Part shown: positions 55,319 through 64,000 of the stretch, in pieces
Layout of the letters: each line of letters begins with the position of its first letter
Numbering within the stretch: the stretch's first letter is position 1
NCBI RefSeq assembly: GCF_024323335.1
Contig: NC_066582.1
Location: 91,632,944-91,696,943, forward strand
Direction of reading: 5' to 3'
DNA: 64,000 nucleotides
DNA from: Lathyrus oleraceus
Taxonomy: Eukaryota > Streptophyta > Magnoliopsida > Fabales > Fabaceae
The notes under the pieces: model-generated
What the model saw: only the letters and a program-made list of their open reading frames with translations
Database searches by the model: none
Told to the model about the DNA's origin: nothing
Program-made: the position numbers and the translations under genes

Positions 55319-58300
55319 TGTAGCGGGGTATTCGTTACCATTAGAGATATTGACTAAATCTAAGGTAAATCATACAAGTCGAGTCGCCACCGCACTTTTA
55401 TTTATCCAAAGGAATGGTTAGAAAGCGAACAAACACCTAAAAGTTTTATCGAATAAAAAACTAGTAAAAATGTCAGATATCTGGGTAAGCGGGTTGGTTA
55501 TGCAATGGGAAGGTTTTAAGCACCCAAAACATCCTAGGTACTCCTAGGAAGCCCTTCTCATATTGGTTGTAAGGTTGGTATTTTGTGAAAATTTATTTGT
55601 GCAAACATGATTGAAGAGATGAGGAAAGAATATACAAGTTTATTTACATTTTGTGTTTGGATGGATGAACCCATTGCCTACGTACCTTCTTAAAAAAGAT
55701 TAGGATCAAAACCTCGTAGTTCGGGGTAAAAATCTCAAAATGAGTTGGTGAATTGATTGGATCAAAAGCCTTAAGGTCTTTTATTATCCAAGGGAGAAAA
55801 CTCAACCTAAAACCACAAATCCACCATGTGAGGATAGCTTCAACATGCTAGTGAGGGGTTAACCCTATAATAAGCATGGAATTTTCATTGTCCATCACTA
55901 AGGATATAGGTGAGTATTACATCTACCTCAAGGATAACTCAAACCTAATAGCTAAAGGTTATGAAAAGGTTTTTTGATAAGAAAGTGGCCATTGAAACCA
56001 CAAAAGTATTTGAATGAGTTATATTTACCAATGAGAAGTATTTACAAAATATGGTCAAAGTTGACTAAAAGATTCAATTCAAAATAAGTGTTATGAAAAG
56101 AAAGTTTGAAAATCAAAAGCATAGGGCTTAGGTTTCTAATGTTTGAAAATAAGTGTTAAATATTTGCACAAGAGTTTTGGCTTGGGTTAGAGTGGAAGGA
56201 AGAAGAAGAATAGCTAAACCCTAAACATTCAAAGATGAAGGAAGAGAAATAAAACCACAAATGGAGTTCCCTTCTTGAGATCATAGTGATGATCCAAGTA
56301 TCTCCCATCCTTTGAAATATGCAAGCAAGATAAGCAAATACTCAAGCAATCAAGCACACAATCAAAACAAGCTCCTAGGAATCTTTCAATGGCTTTTAGA
56401 TCTCTCTCTCTTAGAAGCTTATGGCAATGGTTCCTCAATTTGGCTCAATGTTGGAATTCCTAACACAAGAACACACACATCAAAAAGTTATATCACCAAA
56501 CAAAAAAATGAACAAGAAGGAGTTTAGAAATTGGTCCTTTCAAAGTCCTCTTCAACATTCATAACACTCTAAAGGCCCAATGCCTAGTTGCTCTTTGACT
56601 TTTATAGCACTCTAAAGGCTCAATGCCTAGTTGCTCTTTGACTCCAAATTTGCATAGGGAAAGTCCTAAAGTCTAAGTCCAATTGTTCATTTCTTTGCAT
56701 TTGGTCCACAACAATTAAAATAAAACACAAACACAATGATATATACACAATTATGTGCTCAAGTGAACAAAAGGCAAATTGCATTAACATTAACATGTGC
56801 TCAAATGAGCAAAGGGAAAAGCAAATGAATAATATGTACAAGAATAATAAATTGCATAAATGTAAAGAGCAAAAAGTAAATGTTAATGGTTAATGGTTAG
56901 TGTTAGAGTTAGTTTGCCATAAGGCAAATTTAGCGCTATGTTAAGCAATCGTAATTTGACTTTTGTAGAAGTCACAACTATCTGAGGTCGGTCAATAATA
57001 ATGTAGGCAACAACACAAGTTAGAAGTCTTGATTAATGAACCAAGTTCCAACAACTTGCCATGCCAAAAAGAAGATGAGAAATGATCTTGTATTGGTTTA
57101 AGTCCTTTGCATGATTTAAGAAGCAATCTATCCTTAATGCAAAGCCATTCACTTGATCAATTGATCAAGATGATTAGATTTGAATCAATGGAAGATTAAA
57201 CCTCCCTAATCAATGCTAACTTATCAACCTTTAAATCATTGATCAAAAAAGAAAATAAGAAGAAGAAGATGAAGATAATGGAAATGAAGAAAATAAAGTG
57301 CATTAGATGAAATGGAATGTACCAATCTACCAATGTTGACCAAAGATAGGGAAAATCAATGTCAAACCATAAAAAAACAGAAGTGAGATGAAGATTGGAA
57401 GTCAAGAAATAAACAAAATATTTTTGGCATTTTTAATATTCGAAAATAAACTTGAATTAAAATATTAAAGAAAGGTCAAACTTCAAATTCACTTCGAATC
57501 AACTTTGAGCAGTCCAAGTGAATTATCCCAAGTTCAACAAGGTCAAACAAAGTTTGACAAAAAATTCCAGCATTTTTAAAAGTCAGAAACTATTTTTAAT
57601 CAATTAAAAATGAAGAAAAATAACCTAACTGAACTAAAATCTCAAATAAATTAATAAATTGATGAGAATATTTTTCATAGATCTATCATCATTCAAAGAG
57701 GTTGAGAAAATATTTATGTATTTTTTGAATATCAAAAACTATTTAAAATGAATTAAAAATAACCAGAAAAGAGAAAATTATTAAAAAATAGCAAACGATA
57801 AATTAAAAAATATTAAAAATCATTTTTAGAAACTAGAAATTAAAAGATAAATAATGCAATTGGTCCCATATTTTTTGGACCAATAATAAAAGAGATATGA
57901 ATTTTTGAAAATGAGATGGAATTAAAAAATAAAAATGGAAAATTCAGAAATTAGAAAAAACCACGTGCCTTGGAAGGATCCTCGTTAATTGACGTGGAGG
58001 ATCTAATGGCAATGAGCTGTGCGCGTACCATAGTCCCAGGTCAATGAGAAACATAATGAATTAAATAAAGTCATAAGATCTTATGGCTATGATATAAACT
58101 GGAGATCAGATCCAAGGGCCCACAATTGATCTGGCAATGAGACGGTGGCCAGGGCCACCGTCTTCTCCGATGAGCTCCGGTGAAGATCAAAAAACACAGA
58201 GTTTCAAATGCTAACTAAAATGAACGATCCAGGCACCATTCGATAGGTGAAGTGATGTACATCACTCATATGCCACTCACTTCCACTCTAGATTCCTATT

Positions 58301-60235
58301 AAGAGAGAAATCAGAGATGGAAGTTTGGTGGTGTTCAACTGAACTTGCTCGATTCCAACAATTAAACACACAATAATGATGCCTCTATAGAGAGGACTTC
58401 AGACAACACAATATCAAGGCAAATGGAGCAAAGTATAATGAGATTCGAAGCAAATTTCAGTCGAGTAAAACCTTTGGATTGTGAAGAATTGAGTCACTCT
58501 CTTTGGTTCCTTTTGTAAACAGAAGCTTCAATGGATCCAATGATGAAGGTCTAGGAACTTTAGATATGAAAATTCAACCAAATGCAATTGAATTTCAGAT
58601 CTGAATTTTTGGATAAAAATGGAGTTGTTCCTTTAGGTATGGCTAGGGATTCAATCTTGCAGCATTTCAGGCGCCTTCAGGTTGGAGAATTGTGAAGGTA
58701 AGGCATGGTATTTATAGATGGAGAGAGCTGAATGCATGAGCTAACTCGTGTGCATGGCAAATGGATTTTGCATTGCATGGGCTTGTGTGAGCATGTGGAA
58801 GGTCCAATGAAGGCTGAAATAACTTGCTGAGTTCATGTGAAATGCAAATGGACGTGTACATTAAGTGTAATCAGCTCATGCATGGTAATTAAATTGAATT
58901 TCACAAAATGCACTTAATTCTTCATGTCTTCGAAAATGATGCTTACAAACTCCAAATGCAACCTTATGAGTAATGGTTAGAAAGCTTGTTGCATAAGGAA
59001 CAAATGCTATGTTGATCAAAATTCCAGTTGGGCCTTGGAGATTAGTGAAATTTGAGCTTGAAGTGTAGGGTGCAAAACATGCATATGTGAAGTTTCCAAA
59101 TTTGGCCAATGTTCAAGCCCTTCTGTCTCAATGATGCAAGCACCAAATGATAAAATCTTCAACAGTAAAGTTGTAGATATTTTCAAGACAATCAATTTAG
59201 ACTTAAATTTTGCATCATTTGGATTTTTAATGAAGAAGTTATGGGCACTTGAAGTTGGACTTTTTCACAATTCAATGCATTTGGCCCAAAGTGACCTATA
59301 ATGTTTTGCATTATCACATGTATTTATTTTGATATTTTGCAATTTTTCTCAACATAACATTTTAATTATACACAATAATATTTCCAATGCATTAAGTCTC
59401 ATCTCAAAATCATGAAAAATGAATGAGTTATGTTCTTGGGAAGTTGACCCAAAATTAGGGTTTCAGTCCAAATGACCTATAATGTCTTGGAATAGAAGAT
59501 GACCTTACAAGCTTTAAATCAAATTTTTATGAACATGAACGTTGTCCATGTTGTCCTTAAGAACATTTTTTCTCTTAGGGTCATCTTCATTTGACCAACA
59601 CATAAAAAGTTAGGTCTCAGTGCATTTCAAGATAGTGAGATGAATTAACTGATCAACTTCTCAAGTCCACAACTCATACCTTAATGAATTGATGATTGAG
59701 GGCACTCAAATAAGTTCAAATATGCATGAAATGATTAACTAAATAACTTCCCTTGATTTTATTTGACCATGGGTTGAGGTTGCTTCATGAGCAAGGCACA
59801 GTTGATGATCAGATGAATTAGGGTTTCCTTGGGAAACAAACCTCAAACCCCTTGACTTGCTTTGATAAAAAATGATGAATTGAGATACTTGGGAAGCATA
59901 TTTGATGGATGGGAGCTTTGGCAACCATTAGCATGCTTGCTTTCATCTTCTCTTGATCATATCATTGCACAAAGGATCTCCTAGACGCTTTTAGACCTTG
60001 TGATTGCTCAAGCTACAAACAAGAAATGTTAGTGACATATTTTTGTGCTTTTGTTAGTAAATAAAATGAGAAAAGCAATAATATACAATTCAAACATGCT
60101 TGGTGATCTCAAACCAACTCACAAGAGGTCCCACCCAAAGGCAAAGGGAACCCAGATGCTCATGATCCTTGAGGCTTTGCCAATGCAATGTTATGATGCC
60201 ATGAGGGATCTTAGGGCCAAAATTGGGGTCTTACA
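55319..60235 (-). repeat. 3' LTR of Ogre-7, 4.92 kb
   Basis: TGTAAGACCCC at 60235 (minus) to CCCCGCTACA at 55319. Full-length and uninterrupted, so it is the best reference for this LTR family in the window. TATA box 58709-58716. GGTGGCGACTC at about 55381-55391, 62 nt from the terminus. No coding content. Confidence 0.93.
58709..58716 (-). promoter_or_regulatory. TATA box of the Ogre-7 LTR
   Basis: TATAAATA on the minus strand, about 1.52 kb from the LTR start, as in the three sister LTRs. Confidence 0.65.
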
Positions 60236-62681
60236 GATGCCCCTATTTAAGGTCATTCTAGCCGGAGAAGTGAAGGTTAAAATCTTCGTCTCGACGAGGT
60301 AGAATGGGCTTAAATAATAACAAAGAGACGAATTTTGGTCCCTAAGAGACCTCATGATGCAGATGTATGTATGCAAAAGGGTAATACTTTGTGGGGATAT
60401 GTGTCCACAAAGAAGAAAAGAAATCCGGAGAAACTGACAACCATATGAGTAACACACTCAACGGAACCAAGACTCTGGGACTCTTATGGGGATAAAAAAA
60501 GGGATAAATTGCGTGAGCAGGGCACGACTCAAAGCTTGGGGAGAAAGAATTCCAAAAGAATAAATCGATGGAAAGACCCGAGCTGACTCAAAGGCGCATG
60601 TATTAGGGAATATGCCAATACATCGGAATTATCCATCAAGGATACTTCGGATGAAAATCCGGACTCAGATGGGAAGAATCCACTAAGGGACCTCGCTGTG
60701 GAACATCCAAACGGGACTCCTCCGGGGAAACACCAGGGCGAGGTATTATCGGTTACTGGGTAATAAGCTCAATGAGACATGTGATCCGAACACCGGTATA
60801 ATGGTGAAAGAACAACATGCTCGGGGAGAATGAATATCTAAGACCAATATACAGGTGAGAGATATCAAACATCCAAAATCATCTGAGGAAAAGCTAAAAA
60901 GGTATATTTCAACTCAGGGAAATCTGACTCCACAAGGGACAAAAAGTCATAATAGGGAGCAGAAGGGAAGGAACACCAGGGATACCGATTACTGGGCATA
61001 TAATAGGTGACCAACCAAGGCGTGAATTGGGGAATATTCCCAAGACGCTCATCATCAAAAAGAGGGCCGAAAAGCAAACTCGATTATAGGATGGACATTC
61101 GACTCCGCCAAAAGGGGTACGAATCTTACTCGACTGGGGAAGAACAAAGACTTCGACTGAAGAGCGCATGAGATATATTATCTATTACCGTCAGAACGTA
61201 GATAACATACTCGCATGAAAGATCATCCACAATCGGTTACTGGGTTAATGAAGGATAAATCATCCGAAAGAAAGAAGGCATCGGGATACCAAATACTGGG
61301 TATACAATGATGATTTAATCAAAGGGAGAAACGATCATTGCTGACGAATAGGCAAATTAAAGATGGCTCGCTGGGGATACATTGACAAAGGCAATGATCC
61401 GGGAGATATATTCAAAAAGGGTGAAGGACTATCAATACCGAATATTGGATAATGATAACCGTCAAGGAGGGGATTACATCTACCAGATACTGGGTAGAAA
61501 ACCACGGAAAAGTAACCGTCATCGGTTAGGATGAACAAAAAGGTTAACCAGCAAAGATATATGGCAAAGAATGCAACATGAATATCTGAATGTTAAAACT
61601 ATGCATATATGCGTGGTTTATGTATGATGAATGCTGACAAAACAGACATATCTAACACAAACCAGTCCTCTGATCGATTGAATTAACATCTGGTATTACA
61701 TCTCGAGAGAGAAAGCCAGGCCCAATGGAGAACATCCCATCTGCTGGGGATCAGAGGTACCAGGAAACAAAGACTTCTGCAGGGGAATGAACAACAACCA
61801 TTCCAACTGGGAACAGGATCATGGCACAGATAAGCTCCGCTGGGGAAGCCACTCTACCGGGGAAATTATCAAAGGGGAGGATGGATTTTCGTGGGGAACA
61901 ACCACCAATCAGAAGCTTCCAAGGTCACCTAACCAAGAGCTCACATCTGCTAAGGAGGAAGGAGGCTGAATACCTTTACCACACACTCTGCTCGGGAGGG
62001 AAAACCGCAAAGGCTCAGGAGGAAGAGGATACAAACATGCCAGGAATACGAACAATTGTCTTGCCCTGTCGAGAATCCTACCATCTTTGGGAGAGCACTG
62101 AAGACATCCCCAACATCCTTTTATCATTGTGAATGTTCACTTTATTTTAAAAAAAACAATTTATGCAAAGTTTAATTATATAAAACAATGATATTCCTCA
62201 ATTAAAACATGCAAAACATTTGTTGAATAGAAACAAATAACAGTGTAAATAATTGGATAAAGGCTCAAATTTATTTGATGGAATGGTAGTCTGCGAATGG
62301 CAAGACTCCATAGGTCTTTACAAATTTGAAATTTGTTATATATATTGGAAAAGGGCTACATTGAACATAATGATCATTTCTCCACCAATTCTGAATCCGA
62401 TGTATTTGAAGCTTCGGTTGATGATGACTGAACGAGAATCTCTGACGGATGACAATTTGTAGAATACAGTCTTGTCAGGATGCAGTTACTTGTGAAATCC
62501 CTAATTTTTGCCTAGATTGCCCAGGATGAGGTACTCAATCTAGCGGGATACATATTTATTTTTTTATGTCTCTAACTTTTTCCTGGATCGCCCTTTCGGG
62601 TTTTCAATCCACCGAGACGCTCATTTTTGCCTAAGCCGCCACTCCAGGTTTTCAACTTAGCGAGCTATTCTGTTTTTATTT
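60236..62681 (-). other. Ogre-7 3' UTR, 2.4 kb
   Basis: Non-coding. On the minus strand, first three hairpins (62660-62513), then about 390 bp of nothing recognisable (62512-62120). Many motifs like the primer-tRNA 3' end follow, seen on the plus strand as PBS-like CTGCTGGGGA (61741-61750), CCGCTGGGGAAG (near 61837), CTCTGCTCGGGA (near 61985), CTCGCTGGGGA (near 61367), CTCGACTGGGGA (near 61129). Hairpins such as CTACC/GGTAG (61490-61507) and ATACC/GGTAT (61286-61303) lie between them. The stem and polypurine tract (60314-60236) close it, with arms TTTAAG/CTTAAA and CATTCTA/TAGAATG. Confidence 0.75.
62513..62660 (-). other. Three covarying hairpins after the Ogre-7 integrase
   Basis: Stem pairs in plus coordinates: CTAAG/CTTAG (62631-62660), TGGATC/AATCCA (62584-62611, with the CCCGAAAGGG core on the minus strand) and TAGATTG/CAATCTA (62513-62542). 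In the last, the loop has diverged from the CCCGAAAGGG form while all seven stem pairs are kept. Confidence 0.8.
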
Positions 62682-64000
62682 TTAGGCGAGGTATTTCTTG
62701 ACTGCATATGAATTCACAGGACGAGTGAAATCCTCCCCATCCATAGTTGTAAGCATCAACGCACCGCCTGAAAAGGCTCTCTTGACAACATATGGACCTT
62801 CATAGTTTGGAGTCCACTTGCCCCTGGAATCGAGCGCGAAAGACAAGACTTTCTTGAGCATAAGGTCACCCTCTCGGAACCCACGAGGTTTGACCTTCTT
62901 ATCAAAGGCTTTCTTCATTCTTTGTTGATATAACTGGCCATGGCACATGGCAGTTAACCTCTTTTCTTCTATCAAATTTAGTTGGTCATAATGACTCTGA
63001 ACCCATTCAACATTAGTCAACTTGGCTTCCATCAAAACTCTCATTGATGGGATCTCCGCCTCTACTAGGAGTACAACCTCCATGCCGTAAACAAGAGAAA
63101 AAGGGGTTTCCCCTGTTGAAGTGCGGACAAACGTACGATATCCATGTAAAGCAAACGACAGCATCTCATGCCAATCCTTGTACGTAACAACCATCTTCTG
63201 GATAATCTTTTTGATATTCTTGTTAGCAGCTTCAACGGCCCCATTCATCTTGGGTCTATAAAGAGAAGAATTATGATGTGCAATCTTGAACTCGCTACAC
63301 AGCTCTTTCATCATCTTGTTGTTCAAGTTAGATCCATTATCAGTAATGATCTTATCTGGCACCCCATAACGGCATATGACTTGATTCTTGATAAACTTCA
63401 CGACCACCTTCCTGGTCACATTTGCATACGGTGCTGCCTCAACCCACTTGGTGAAGTAATCAATTGCTACGAGAATAAATCTGTGACCATTGGACGCTTT
63501 CGGTTCTATCATGACAGTCATGTCAATTCCCCACAAGGAGAAGGGCCATGGAGATGAAATCACATTCAGAAGTGTCGGAGGAATATGAATCTTATCCGCA
63601 TAAATCTGACATTTGTGGCATTTCTTCACATATTTGCAGCAGATAGACTCCATTGTCAGCCAATAGTAGCCTGCTTTCAACATCTTTCTAGCCATGGCAT
63701 GTCCATTGGAATGAGTACCAAATGACCCCTCATGGACCTTAGTCATTAACAGGTCTGCTTCGTGTCTATCCATGCATTTGAGCAGCACCATATCAAAATT
63801 TCTCTTATAAAGCACATCACCATTGAGGTAGAAACTTCCAGATAATCTTCTCAAAGTCTTCCTATCTTTCACAGATGCCCCAGGCGGGTAAATCTGACTC
63901 CGAAGGAAGCACTTGATATCATAATACCATGGCTTATCATCTTGCACCTCCTCTACTGCAAATACATGAGCTGGTCTATCCAAGCGAATCAGAGTGATAT
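62682..64000 (-). CDS. Ogre-7 integrase, intact, 5' end outside the window
   Basis: An open frame of about 440 codons from the window edge to the stop at 62682, without stop or frameshift. It enters at LDRPAHVFAVEE, the linker after the second RNase H. It then shows the HHCC zinc region (HEGSFGTH to CHKC), the core aspartate in WGIDMTV, the second in ITDNGSN and the glutamate in AVEAANKN with D-35-E spacing. The C-terminal end has YEGPYVV. It is part of a pol frame. Whether RT and RNase H upstream are intact cannot be seen. Confidence 0.93.
   Translation of the reverse strand, partial: ITLIRLDRPAHVFAVEEVQDDKPWYYDIKCFLRSQIYPPGASVKDRKTLRRLSGSFYLNGDVLYKRNFDMVLLKCMDRHEADLLMTKVHEGSFGTHSNGHAMARKMLKAGYYWLTMESICCKYVKKCHKCQIYADKIHIPPTLLNVISSPWPFSLWGIDMTVMIEPKASNGHRFILVAIDYFTKWVEAAPYANVTRKVVVKFIKNQVICRYGVPDKIITDNGSNLNNKMMKELCSEFKIAHHNSSLYRPKMNGAVEAANKNIKKIIQKMVVTYKDWHEMLSFALHGYRTFVRTSTGETPFSLVYGMEVVLLVEAEIPSMRVLMEAKLTNVEWVQSHYDQLNLIEEKRLTAMCHGQLYQQRMKKAFDKKVKPRGFREGDLMLKKVLSFALDSRGKWTPNYEGPYVVKRAFSGGALMLTTMDGEDFTRPVNSYAVKKYLA

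Larger units (their letters stand above)
55319..64000 (-). mobile_element. Ogre-7: minus-strand Ogre element, integrase to 3' LTR
   Basis: On the minus strand: integrase (from the window edge to 62682), 3' UTR, polypurine tract and 3' LTR, which ends at 55319. It carries the Ogre-3 LTR family. The left flank GAGGC (55314-55318) is LTR-6 sequence and should be its target duplication. The rest lies to the right of the window. Confidence 0.9.

Noticed and set aside
63168..63557. 129-codon plus-strand frame opposite the Ogre-7 integrase
   Set aside because: Shadow of the integrase on the minus strand.

Overview
The window is plant DNA made entirely of LTR retrotransposons stacked inside one another. 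I found no host gene, no tRNA, rRNA or snRNA gene and no prokaryotic feature. Most of it belongs to the Ogre/Tat branch of Ty3/gypsy: an extra ORF1 upstream of gag, an intron between protease and reverse transcriptase, two RNase H domains, LTRs of about 2.4-4.9 kb, and a primer-binding site TGGCGACTCTGCTGGGGA of the tRNA-Arg type reported for Ogre. Many different Ogre-like families, nested this deeply, fit a legume, most likely tribe Fabeae (pea, vetch, lentil, Lathyrus). The species is inference.

Layout, with names used below. Ogre-1 (+, 1-11371): ORF1, nearly intact pol, long 3' UTR, 3' LTR. Ogre-2 (-, 11372-16877): 5' LTR, PBS, leader, broken gag. Ogre-3 (+, 16878-29440): end of the 3' UTR and a 3' LTR that is split by Copia-1 (18683-26098, complete, TSD CCTAG). 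Ogre-4 (+, 29441-46705): protease end, intron, decayed pol, 3' UTR, 3' LTR; it carries solo LTR-a (31956-36808, TSD GCCTC) and solo LTR-b (39320-41792, minus, TSD CAAGG/CAGGG). Ogre-5 (+, 46706-53050): truncated 5' LTR, PBS, leader, broken ORF1, gag start. LTR-6 (+, 53051-55318): part of an Ogre-4-type LTR. Ogre-7 (-, 55319-64000): 3' LTR, 3' UTR, intact integrase.

The junctions give an insertion order: Ogre-1 into the gag of Ogre-2, Ogre-2 into the 3' UTR of Ogre-3, Ogre-3 into the protease region of Ogre-4, Ogre-4 into the 5' LTR of Ogre-5, so five levels deep. Ogre-7 sits in LTR-6, which sits in the gag of Ogre-5. The two LTRs of Copia-1 differ at 7 of 1721 positions, so it is young.

The most unusual signal is in the 1.1-3.4 kb 3' UTRs between integrase and 3' LTR, regions normally left unannotated. 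They share an RNA-level architecture although their sequences differ: (1) three or four hairpins just after the integrase stop, with stems that change by paired substitutions; (2) many copies of a motif like the 3' end of the primer tRNA, i.e. complementary to the element's own PBS; (3) in Ogre-1 about 25, and in Ogre-4 about 20, short hairpins in which the loop is conserved and the stems co-vary; (4) a stem-loop whose 3' arm abuts or overlaps the polypurine tract. In addition every complete LTR 3' end carries GGTGGCGACTC, the start of the PBS, 61-73 nt before the LTR terminus. I do not know of a description of this combined system. Its function is open.
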